Source of the DNA: Xylanimicrobium pachnodae JCM 13526 = NBRC 107786
GTDB lineage: Bacteria > Actinomycetota > Actinomycetes > Actinomycetales > Cellulomonadaceae
DNA: 64,000 nucleotides
Assembly: GCA_001592145.1 (NCBI GenBank)
Contig: BCWJ01000002.1
Coordinates: forward strand, 124,001 to 188,000
Reading direction: 5' to 3'
Shown here: positions 57,048 through 64,000 of the stretch, piece by piece
How the letters are laid out: each line of letters opens with the position of its first letter
Numbering within the stretch: position 1 is the stretch's first letter
Translations under genes and position numbers: made by a program
The notes under the pieces: generated by a model
What the model saw: the letters and a program-made list of their open reading frames with translations, nothing else
Database searches by the model: none
What the model was told of the DNA's origin: nothing

Positions 57048-58049
57048 TCAGGCGGGGGCGAGCACCAGGACCGGCCTGGCGAGCGGAACGCCCTGACGGC
57101 GGGTGTCCTCCAGCAGCGCGACCAGGGTGCCGTCCGGGCCGATCGCCGCGACGGTGCCCGGGCGACCGCTGGGCGTCACCCAGCGGCCGAAGCCCAGGTC
57201 GATCGCCTCGGCGTCGTTGAGCCGGCGCACGGGCAGGTGCGCGGCCGCTGCCTGCGCCGGCGGGATCGTGGCGAGCACGCCGTCGGCGTCGGCCTGTGCC
57301 TCCAGCCGGGCCAGCGTGAGTGCCTCGTCGAGCGTGTGGCCCCCGACGCGCGTGCGACGCAGCGCCGTGAGGTGACCGGCGCTCTCCACTGCCGCGCCCA
57401 GGTCGCGGGCGAGCGCCCGGACGTAGGTGCCCGAGGAGACCGTGACGGTGACGTCCAGGTCGAGGACGGGCGTTCCGGCGAACGTGGCCGCGCGGGTGGC
57501 GTGAACGGTGAACTCGCTGACCGTGACGGGTCGGGCCGCGAGCTCCACGGACTCTCCGGCGCGAGCCAGGGCATATGCCCGCTTCCCGTCCACCTTGATC
57601 GCGGAGACGGTGGTGGGTACCTGGAGGATGTCGCCGGTCAGGGACGCGATCGCGGTCCGGACGGCGGCCGGCAGGTGCTGCGCCGCGGAGTCCGACGCCC
57701 GCGCCGCAGGCAGGTATCCCGGGGTGCTCGAGGTCTCACCCTCGGCGTCGTCGGTCGTGGTGCCGACACCCAGCCGGATGGTCGCGTCGTACGTCTTGTC
57801 CGCACCGACGACGTAGGTGAGCAGCTTGGTGGCACGGCCGACACCGACCACGAGGACGCCGGTAGCCATCGGGTCGAGGGTCCCGGCGTGTCCCACCTTC
57901 CGGGTTCCGGCCAGTCGCCGCACCGCGGCGACGACGTCGTGCGACGTCCACCCGGCCGGCTTGTCGACCACGACGAAGCCGTCCGGTGCGACGGGGCGCC
58001 GCGGGGGACGCTCCCCCGCGGCGCGGCCGTGCTCACCGGTGCGCGCCAC
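57048..58049 (-). CDS. truB: tRNA pseudouridine(55) synthase
   Basis: A 333-residue enzyme with VVVDKPAGWTSHDVV, RKVGHAGTLDPMATGVL (catalytic Asp59), LTGDILQVPTTVSAIKVDGK and RALARDLG. It makes pseudouridine 55 in tRNAs. GTG 58049 lies 1 nt after the rbfA stop; an in-frame TTG at 58076 would overlap rbfA. Last gene of the rimP-nusA-ylxR-infB-rbfA-truB run. Confidence 0.95.
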   Translation of the reverse strand: MARTGEHGRAAGERPPRRPVAPDGFVVVDKPAGWTSHDVVAAVRRLAGTRKVGHAGTLDPMATGVLVVGVGRATKLLTYVVGADKTYDATIRLGVGTTTDDAEGETSSTPGYLPAARASDSAAQHLPAAVRTAIASLTGDILQVPTTVSAIKVDGKRAYALARAGESVELAARPVTVSEFTVHATRAATFAGTPVLDLDVTVTVSSGTYVRALARDLGAAVESAGHLTALRRTRVGGHTLDEALTLARLEAQADADGVLATIPPAQAAAAHLPVRRLNDAEAIDLGFGRWVTPSGRPGTVAAIGPDGTLVALLEDTRRQGVPLARPVLVLAPA

Positions 58050-58050
58050 G

Positions 58051-58641
58051 TCAGCGCTCGTCGTCGTAGCCCGCAAACCCGGCGGCGTCGTCGAGCTTCT
58101 CGATCACGGCGCCCGCCGACGGCTGGGCGTCGCGATCCACGTCGTCGTAGCCCGCGAACCCCGCGGTCTCGTCGAACTGGTCCTCGGTCGACTCTGACTC
58201 GGTCATCTCCGTCACCTCCTCGTGCGGTGAACGGTACGGGTCCGCGTCGCCGGCGTACGACTTTCCGGCGCGAAGTGCCGCGAGCTCGGCGTCGCGGCGG
58301 CGCGCCTCGTCCAGGGCGGCCGTCAGATGTGCGGAGGTCTCGGGGACCGTGTCGAGGTGGAACTCGATCGTGGGGGTCAGGCGCACGCCGGTCTGCTTGC
58401 CGACCTCGGAACGGATCAGCCCCTTCGCGCTGTTCAGCGCGGCCGCCGTACCGGCACGCTCCTCGTCCGAGCCGTAGACGGTGTAGAAGACGGACGCCAT
58501 CTGCAGGTCGCCCGTCACCCGCACGTCCGTGACGGTGACGAAGCCCAGGCGAGGGTCCTTGATCCGGGTGTCGAGCAGCTGCGCGACGATGACCTTGATC
58601 CGGTCGGCGAGCCGCTTGGCGCGCGGGTTCTCGGTGCTCAT
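58051..58641 (-). CDS. rbfA: Ribosome-binding factor A with repeat-bearing tail
   Basis: A 196-residue RbfA. The KH-like core (residues 1-125) has [31 protein letters not shown] and TPTIEFHLD. The last 70 residues are an acidic extension ending in two copies of AGFAGYDD (160-167 and 187-194), longer than the 110-150 residues usual for the family. The core matures the 30S subunit; the tail's role is unknown. ATG 58641 is preceded by GGAGCCACC. Confidence 0.93.
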   Translation of the reverse strand: MSTENPRAKRLADRIKVIVAQLLDTRIKDPRLGFVTVTDVRVTGDLQMASVFYTVYGSDEERAGTAAALNSAKGLIRSEVGKQTGVRLTPTIEFHLDTVPETSAHLTAALDEARRRDAELAALRAGKSYAGDADPYRSPHEEVTEMTESESTEDQFDETAGFAGYDDVDRDAQPSAGAVIEKLDDAAGFAGYDDER

Positions 58642-58666
58642 GGTGGCTCCATTCTGCGATGCGGCA

Positions 58667-58700
58667 GCGGCCCGAAGCGTCCGTGGACGCTCCGGGCCGC
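58667..58700 (-). terminator. Hairpin between infB and rbfA
   Basis: Arms 58667-58682 and 58685-58700 (GCGGCCCG, AGCGTCC) pair over 16 positions with one mismatch in the 104-bp gap. It may partially terminate transcription or stabilise the infB 3' end. Confidence 0.6.
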
Positions 58701-58745
58701 CGCTGGTTCCGGTCCTGCGACACCGCGCAGGATCACGGGAGTCGG

Positions 58746-61601
58746 TCAGTTGCGCGGCTTCTCACGCATCTCGAACGTCTCGATGATGTCGCCCTCGGTG
58801 ATGTCGTTGTACGACCCGAGGCCGATACCACACTCGAAGCCCTCGCGGACCTCGGTGACGTCGTCCTTCTCGCGGCGCAGCGAGTCGATCGTCAGGTTGT
58901 CCCCGATGACCTTGCCGCCACGCAGGACGCGCGCCTTCGAGTTCCGTCGGATGGTGCCCGAGCGGATGATCGAACCGGCGATGTTGCCGAACTTGGAGGA
59001 ACGGAACACCTGACGGATCTCGGCGGTCCCGAGCTGGACCTCCTCGAACTCCGGCTTGAGCATGCCCTTGAGCGCTGCCTCGACGTCCTCGATCGCCTGG
59101 TAGATGACCGAGTAGAACTTGACCTCGACGCCCTCGCGGTCCGCCAGCTCCTCGACGCGCTCACCGAACTTGACGTTGAAGCCGATGATCACGGCCGAGT
59201 CGACCGTGGCCAGGTTCACGTCGTTCTGCGTGACCGCACCGACACCGCGGTGGATGACGTTGAGCGACACCTCGTCGCCCACGTCGATCTTGAGCAGCGC
59301 GTCCTCGAGTGCCTCGACGGCACCGGACACGTCACCCTTGATGACCAGGTTGAGGGTCTCGACCTTGCCCTGCTCGAGCGCCTTGGTGAAGTCCTCGAGG
59401 CTGATGCGCTTGCGGCGCTTGGCCAGGAGGGCGGCACGCTCGGCGGCCTCGCGCTTCTCCGCGATCTGCCGGGCGGTGCGCTCGTCCGGCGCCACCAGGA
59501 AGGTGTCGCCGGCACTCGGCACCGACGAGAGTCCCAGCACCTGGACCGGCCGGGCCGGCTCGGCGGCGGTCACGGACTCGCCGTGCTCGTCGAACATGGC
59601 GCGCACACGCCCGTGGGCCGTGCCCGCGACGATCGCGTCGCCCACGTGGAGCGTGCCGGACTGCACCAGGACGGTGGCCACGGCACCGCGGCCACGGTCG
59701 AGGTTGGCCTCGATCGCGACACCGCGCGCGTCCTTGTCCGGGTTGGCCCGCAGGTCGAGCGCGGCGTCCGCGGTGAGCAGGACGGCCTCCAGGAGGCTGT
59801 CGATACCCATGCGGTTCTTCGCCGAGACGTCGACGAACATGGTGTCGCCGCCGTACTCCTCGGCCACCAGGTTGTACTCGGTGAGCTGCTGGCGGATCTT
59901 CGCCGGGTTGGCCGACTCCTTGTCCACCTTGTTGACCGCGACCACGATCGGCACACCGGCCGCCTGGGCGTGGTTCAGCGCCTCGATGGTCTGCGGCATC
60001 ACGCCGTCATCGGCCGCGACCACGAGGATCGCGATGTCGGTGACCTGCGCACCACGGGCACGCATGGCGGTGAACGCCTCGTGACCCGGGGTGTCGATGA
60101 ACGTGATGGCCCGCTCGACGCCCTCGTGCTCGGCACGGATCTGGTAGGCACCGATGTGCTGCGTGATCCCGCCGGCCTCGCCCGCGACGACGTCCGTGCG
60201 CCGGATGGCGTCGAGGAGCTTCGTCTTGCCGTGGTCGACGTGACCCATGACGGTCACGACCGGCGGACGCGGCTGCAGGTCCTCGTCGCCCTCCGCCTCG
60301 AGCTCGGCGTCCAGGTCGATGTCGAAGGCCCCAAGCAGCTCGCGGTCCTCCTCCTCGGCCGAGACCATCTCGATCTTGTAGCCCAGCTCCTCGCCGAGCA
60401 CACCGAACGTGGCCTCGTCGAGGGACTGCGTCGCCGTGGCCATCTCACCCAGGTGGAACAGGACCGTGACGAGCGACGCCGGGTTGGCATCGATCTTGTC
60501 GGCGAAGTCGTTCAGGGACGAACCCTGCCGCAGGCGGATCGTGGTCTCGCCGCTACCGCGCGGGACGGACACGCCGCCCAGCGACGGAGCCTGCATCGCC
60601 TCGAACTCCTGGCGCTTCGCCCGCTTCGACTTGCGCCCCCGGACGGGACGACCGCCGGCGCGACCGAACGCACCCTGCGTGGAACCGCGACCGGCACCGC
60701 CACGACCGCCACCACCGGGACGACCGGCGAAGCCGCCGCCGCCACCGGGTGCGCCGCCACCACCGGGGCGACCACCGAAGCCGCCACCGCCGCCGCCGGG
60801 GCGACCACGACCGCCGCCGGCACCCGCGGCCGGGCGCTCACCCGGACGCGGCATCGACGTGCGGCCGGGCATCATGCCCGGGTTGGGACGCGGGCCGCCC
60901 GGACGCGGCGCCGCGGGACGCGGGCCGCCGGGACGAGGACCGCCGGGGCGGGGACCGCCCGGACGCTCGCCCGCCGCCGCCGCAGGTGCGTTCTCGCCGC
61001 GCTCGGGGCGCTGGCCCGGGCGGGGCATCCCCTGGCTCGTCGCGAACGGGTTGTTGCCCGGACGCGGGGTCCGCTCGCCGCCGCCGGGACGACCGCCCTG
61101 GCGGGGCATGCCCTGCGACGGGGCGAAGGGGTTGTTCCCGGGACGCGGCGCGCCGGGGCGGCCGCCACGGTCGCCGCCACCGGCGGGACGTGGAGCGGCA
61201 GGACGCGGTCCCGGTGCCGCAGCCGGACGACCCGGCGCGGGCGCCGGACGGTCCTGGGTGCCACGGTCCTGAGCCGCATCCGGACGGGTGGGCGCGGACG
61301 CGGCCGGAGCCGGGGCCTGGGGCGCGGGGGCAGCCGGGGCGGGAGCCGCCGGAGCCTTCGCGGCCGGAGCCGGACGGGCCGGGGTGGGCGCCGCGGGGGC
61401 AGCCTTGGGCGCGGGCGCAGCAGCGGCCTCGGCCGGTGCCGGGGCGCTCTTGTGCTTCTCGCGCATCATGCGCTCGACCGGGGCCTCGAGCGTCGAGGAC
61501 GCCGACCGGACGAATTCGCCTGCTGCCTTCAGATCGTCCAGCAGGGCCTTGCTAGTCACGCCGAGCTCTTTCGCGAGCTCGTGCACGCGGACCTTCGCCA
61601 C
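58746..61601 (-). CDS. infB: Translation initiation factor IF-2
   Basis: A 951-residue IF-2. N-terminal IF2-N fragment ([20 protein letters not shown]) is followed by a 300-residue Ala/Pro then Gly/Arg/Pro-rich disordered stretch with GGPRP repeats. The GTPase has GHVDHGKT (about 452), DTPGHEAF and NKVDKE, and the IF-2 domains follow. It recruits fMet-tRNA to the 30S subunit. GTG 61601 gives the conserved start. Confidence 0.96.
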   Translation of the reverse strand: MAKVRVHELAKELGVTSKALLDDLKAAGEFVRSASSTLEAPVERMMREKHKSAPAPAEAAAAPAPKAAPAAPTPARPAPAAKAPAAPAPAAPAPQAPAPAASAPTRPDAAQDRGTQDRPAPAPGRPAAAPGPRPAAPRPAGGGDRGGRPGAPRPGNNPFAPSQGMPRQGGRPGGGERTPRPGNNPFATSQGMPRPGQRPERGENAPAAAAGERPGGPRPGGPRPGGPRPAAPRPGGPRPNPGMMPGRTSMPRPGERPAAGAGGGRGRPGGGGGGFGGRPGGGGAPGGGGGFAGRPGGGGRGGAGRGSTQGAFGRAGGRPVRGRKSKRAKRQEFEAMQAPSLGGVSVPRGSGETTIRLRQGSSLNDFADKIDANPASLVTVLFHLGEMATATQSLDEATFGVLGEELGYKIEMVSAEEEDRELLGAFDIDLDAELEAEGDEDLQPRPPVVTVMGHVDHGKTKLLDAIRRTDVVAGEAGGITQHIGAYQIRAEHEGVERAITFIDTPGHEAFTAMRARGAQVTDIAILVVAADDGVMPQTIEALNHAQAAGVPIVVAVNKVDKESANPAKIRQQLTEYNLVAEEYGGDTMFVDVSAKNRMGIDSLLEAVLLTADAALDLRANPDKDARGVAIEANLDRGRGAVATVLVQSGTLHVGDAIVAGTAHGRVRAMFDEHGESVTAAEPARPVQVLGLSSVPSAGDTFLVAPDERTARQIAEKREAAERAALLAKRRKRISLEDFTKALEQGKVETLNLVIKGDVSGAVEALEDALLKIDVGDEVSLNVIHRGVGAVTQNDVNLATVDSAVIIGFNVKFGERVEELADREGVEVKFYSVIYQAIEDVEAALKGMLKPEFEEVQLGTAEIRQVFRSSKFGNIAGSIIRSGTIRRNSKARVLRGGKVIGDNLTIDSLRREKDDVTEVREGFECGIGLGSYNDITEGDIIETFEMREKPRN

Positions 61602-61656
61602 TTCTCTCCTGTCTCGGCCCTCCCGGGACAGGGGGACCGTGGTTAGTACCGAGTAC

Positions 61657-62121
61657 TCATCGCTGGGGACTCATCGGGTGCCCATCGGCTTCTGACCCGC
61701 TTCCTTGTCGACGTACGCGTGAGGTGCTCTCCAGGTGTTCGCGGACCTGCGCCAGGTCCACACCGGTCGTGACGCGCAATGCGCGCGGCACGGCCCGGCG
61801 CCGAACGGCGAGGTCCAGGCACGCGAGCGTGGGATGGACCCAGGCGCCGCGTCCCGGAAGGTCCGCGCGCACATCCGCCACGACCCGGGGAATCCCGGTG
61901 GGGGCGTCCGGCACGAGGGCCAACCTCAGGAGCACCGACCGCAGGTCGCGCTTCCGGCATCCCACACAGGTGCGCACCGGTCCGACGTCGCGTGACGGCG
62001 AGGGGGTGGCGGAGTGTGCAGGATCCTGGGCGCGCGGCCCGGTCGGCGACAGTCTAGCGCGCGACGACGCGTTCCCGGGCATCCAGGGGGACTCCCCTGC
62101 TCCGTGCCCGGCGCGGGTCAC
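61657..62121 (-). CDS. ylxR: YlxR family protein
   Basis: Up to 154 residues. The conserved YlxR (DUF448) domain begins [20 protein letters not shown] and continues through [20 protein letters not shown]. It is an RNA-binding or nucleoid-associated protein between nusA and infB. GTG 62121 overlaps the nusA stop in GTGA and is adopted, but the first 48 residues are low-complexity and GTG 61977, right before RTCVGC, is an alternative. A TAGACT hexamer at 62051-62056 (complement) could be a promoter for the shorter form. Confidence 0.85.
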   Translation of the reverse strand: MTRAGHGAGESPWMPGNASSRARLSPTGPRAQDPAHSATPSPSRDVGPVRTCVGCRKRDLRSVLLRLALVPDAPTGIPRVVADVRADLPGRGAWVHPTLACLDLAVRRRAVPRALRVTTGVDLAQVREHLESTSRVRRQGSGSEADGHPMSPQR

Positions 62122-63152
62122 GGTGCGTCGGCGTCCGCAGCAGCCGCCGGACCGGGGGCTTCGTCCGAACGGATGTCGATGCGCCAGCCGGTGAGCTTGG
62201 CGGCCAGGCGGGCGTTCTGCCCCTCCTTGCCGATCGCCAGCGACAGCTGGTAGTCGGGGACGACGGCACGAGCGGCTCGGGCGGCCTCATCGACCACGGT
62301 GACCGACGTCACGCGCGCCGGGGACAGGGCGTTGGCCACGAACCGGGCCGGATCGTCCGAGTGGTCGACGATGTCGATCTTCTCCCCGTGCAGCTCCGCC
62401 ATCACGGCCCGGACCCGGGCACCCATCGGACCGATGCACGCACCCTTGGCGCCCAGGCCCGGCACCCGCGAACGCACCGCCACCTTGGACCGGTGCCCGG
62501 CCTCCCGCGCGATCGCCGTGATCTCCACCGATCCGTCGGCAACCTCCGGGACCTCCAGCTCGAAGAGCTTGCGCACCAGCCCGGGGTGCGTGCGGCTGAG
62601 CGTCACCTGCGCACCCTTGGGGCCGCGCGCCACCTCGGTCACGTACGCGCGCAGACGCTCGCCGTGGACGTACTGCTCGGTGGGCACCTGCTCGTGCGGG
62701 GGCAGCACCGCCTCGGTGCCGCCGACGTCGACCAAGACCACGCGCGGGTCGCGGCCCTGCTGGATGACGCCCGCGATGACCTCGCCCTCCTTGCCACGGA
62801 ACATGCCGAGCACCTGGTCGTCCTCGGCATCACGCAGCCGCTGGACGATGACCTGGCGGGCCGTCGCCGTCGCGATCCGGCCGAAGTCGTGCGGTGTGTG
62901 GTCGAACTCGGGGCCGTACTCCACGAGCGGCCTGCCCTCGGGATCGGCGGGGTCCGGGGTGCGGATCTCCTCGCGCGCCCAGACCGTCACGTGCCCGGAG
63001 CGCCGCTCCACCTCGACGCGTGCGCGGTCGTACGCGTCCGGGGTGCGGTGGTAGGCGTGCAGCAGCGCCGACTCGATCGCCTCGACCAGCACGTCCAGGC
63101 TGATGTCCCGCTCACGTTCGAGCAGCCGCAGCGTGCTCATGTCGATCTCCAT
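62118..63152 (-). CDS. nusA: Transcription termination/antitermination factor NusA
   Basis: A 344-residue NusA of the actinobacterial length: N-terminal RNAP-binding domain ([20 protein letters not shown]), S1 domain ([20 protein letters not shown]) and two KH domains ([20 protein letters not shown] and [20 protein letters not shown]). It lacks the acidic C-terminal repeats of enterobacteria, as expected. ATG 63152 has GGAGGG 6 nt upstream and lies 1 nt after rimP; an ATG at 63140 is also in frame. Confidence 0.95.
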   Translation of the reverse strand: MEIDMSTLRLLERERDISLDVLVEAIESALLHAYHRTPDAYDRARVEVERRSGHVTVWAREEIRTPDPADPEGRPLVEYGPEFDHTPHDFGRIATATARQVIVQRLRDAEDDQVLGMFRGKEGEVIAGVIQQGRDPRVVLVDVGGTEAVLPPHEQVPTEQYVHGERLRAYVTEVARGPKGAQVTLSRTHPGLVRKLFELEVPEVADGSVEITAIAREAGHRSKVAVRSRVPGLGAKGACIGPMGARVRAVMAELHGEKIDIVDHSDDPARFVANALSPARVTSVTVVDEAARAARAVVPDYQLSLAIGKEGQNARLAAKLTGWRIDIRSDEAPGPAAAADADAP

Positions 63153-63153
63153 G

Positions 63154-63768
63154 TCAGCCCTCCTGGGTGCGGGACTCGCCCGCGTCGTCATCGTCATCGT
63201 CATCGGCGAGGACCGCGTCGTCCAGGTCACCATCATCAAGATCCACGTCGTCCAGCACGACGTCGTCGAGCCGCTTCAGCTCGACCTCCACCCGACCCTT
63301 GCGCACCGCGGCGAGCGGGACGCGCGTGCCGTCGTCGAGCACCAGCTCGGCGCCGTCGGCGCCCTCGACCACGTCCACCAGTCGGCCCGCCGACTCGCCG
63401 CCGTCTACCAGCGCGAGGGTCACGAGGCGCGTGCGGGCGCGCTTGAAGTGGCGCAGCTGCGTCAGCGGCCGCGCCGTCCCCGGCGTCGACACCTCCAGCA
63501 CATAGACCCCCGGGACGACGTCGTCGACGTCGAGCGCCGCGGACACGGCGCGGGACGCGGCGTCCAGGGCGTCCGAACCGAGCGCACCGACGGCGTCGTC
63601 GGGGAGGTCCACCGTCACCCGCACCACGGATCGCGCGCCCGCGCGCGACACGGTCACGGTCTCGACGACGAGCCCCTGCTCGGCAACCACGGGGGCCACG
63701 ACGCGGCGCACCGCGTCAGCGATCGCGGAACCGTCCGCGCTCCTGCGGTCGTCCTTCGGCGCTGCCAT
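63154..63768 (-). CDS. rimP: Ribosome maturation factor RimP with acidic tail
   Basis: A 204-residue RimP. Core sequence includes [39 protein letters not shown] and [12 protein letters not shown]. Residues 168-204 form an Asp-rich tail ending in a run of seven Asp, from GAT/GAC repeats. It assists 30S assembly. ATG 63768 has GGAGGCAGG upstream; the longer frame to 63843 is not supported. First gene of the operon. Confidence 0.93.
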   Translation of the reverse strand: MAAPKDDRRSADGSAIADAVRRVVAPVVAEQGLVVETVTVSRAGARSVVRVTVDLPDDAVGALGSDALDAASRAVSAALDVDDVVPGVYVLEVSTPGTARPLTQLRHFKRARTRLVTLALVDGGESAGRLVDVVEGADGAELVLDDGTRVPLAAVRKGRVEVELKRLDDVVLDDVDLDDGDLDDAVLADDDDDDDAGESRTQEG

Positions 63769-63953
63769 CGTCCTGCCTCCCGTCGGGCTACCGGCTGGCC
63801 GCTGAGGGTCAGGCACGACCGGTGTGTTGTTGTGCGACGTCAAGCCTAACGGGCGCGGGCCGTCGCACGACCCGAACCACCACGTCGCACCCGGGAACGC
63901 GACGCGACGTACCCCACACCGACAGGCGCTGCCAGATGGGATGATCGGGGACG

Positions 63954-64000
63954 ATGAGCCGCCTTCCCGCCCCCGAGACCCGCCCGCGGCGCGCCGCCCG
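63954..64000 (+). CDS. 5' end of an unidentified rightward gene
   Basis: ATG 63954 follows GATCGGGGACG, a weak ribosome site, and opens SRLPAPETRPRRAA before the window ends. It is divergent from rimP across 185 bp. Fifteen codons are too few to identify the product; a basic start could precede a signal peptide. Confidence 0.35.
   Translation, partial: MSRLPAPETRPRRAA

Noticed and set aside
60700-61250. Repetitive G/C-rich region as a separate repeat element
   Set aside because: It is the coding sequence of the Gly/Arg/Pro-rich linker of IF-2, normal for actinobacteria.
58659-61646. 995-codon plus-strand frame opposite infB
   Set aside because: IF-2 is complete on the minus strand. The Thr/Ala/Arg repeats in the plus frame mirror the Gly/Pro/Arg repeats of IF-2.

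Overview
The window is chromosomal DNA of a high-GC Gram-positive bacterium. GTG starts are common, four-base GTGA/ATGA stop-start overlaps are frequent, and several genes look leaderless. The gene content is actinobacterial: a PucR-type FasR beside fabD-fabH-acpP-fabF-DUF3145, homodimeric AceE, ClgR, DUF3046 upstream of recA, DUF3052, a DtxR/IdeR-type iron box, and IF-2 with a long G/R/P-rich leader. Gene order and composition suggest Micrococcales (Cellulomonas/Isoptericola/Promicromonospora-like). That placement is inference; no 16S gene is present.

About 1-15.4 kb is accessory. It holds the 3' end of a luciferase-like flavin oxidoreductase, an operon of a YheO-type PAS regulator, a MalY/PatB-like C-S lyase and an NhaC antiporter, and a DUF2180 gene. 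Next come a DrrAB-like ABC exporter and a two-gene module (small HTH protein plus Clp N-domain protein) with two palindromic operators. An iron-siderophore uptake operon (ATPase, lipoprotein, fused double permease, DinB-like enzyme) follows an iron box. A TetR-MMPL efflux pair has its own 27-bp operator, and a gene remnant lies beside it.

About 15.4-27.4 kb is mostly core metabolism: tRNA-Val(TAC), an AhpE-like peroxiredoxin with DUF3052, aceE, and the FasII operon under FasR. Acetyl-CoA production (AceE) and malonyl-CoA use (Fab) sit side by side. DUF3145, peptide deformylase and a small membrane protein follow.

About 27.4-42.6 kb carries DNA maintenance and envelope genes: recX-recA with an SOS box, DUF3046, a secreted choice-of-anchor-A protein with an LAxTG-like sorting signal, a 1.6-kaa Lhr helicase, clgR, pncC/cinA, pgsA, a CapA-like protein and ftsK. 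The usual actinobacterial order ftsK-pgsA-cinA-clgR-recA-recX is kept but interrupted by capA, lhr and the surface-protein gene.

About 42.6-55.8 kb has an MBL hydrolase, DedA, RNase J with dapA, a GNAT enzyme, an MFS permease, then a leftward run ribF-rpsO-pnp-M16 protease-dapB-TPR membrane protein. About 55.8-64 kb has an excalibur-domain protein with 15-bp tandem repeats and the leftward translation/transcription cluster rimP-nusA-ylxR-infB-rbfA-truB.

There is no CRISPR array, insertion sequence, prophage or recognisable defence island. The least explained items are the HTH/Clp-N module, several palindromic operators, and repeat-bearing tails on otherwise standard proteins.
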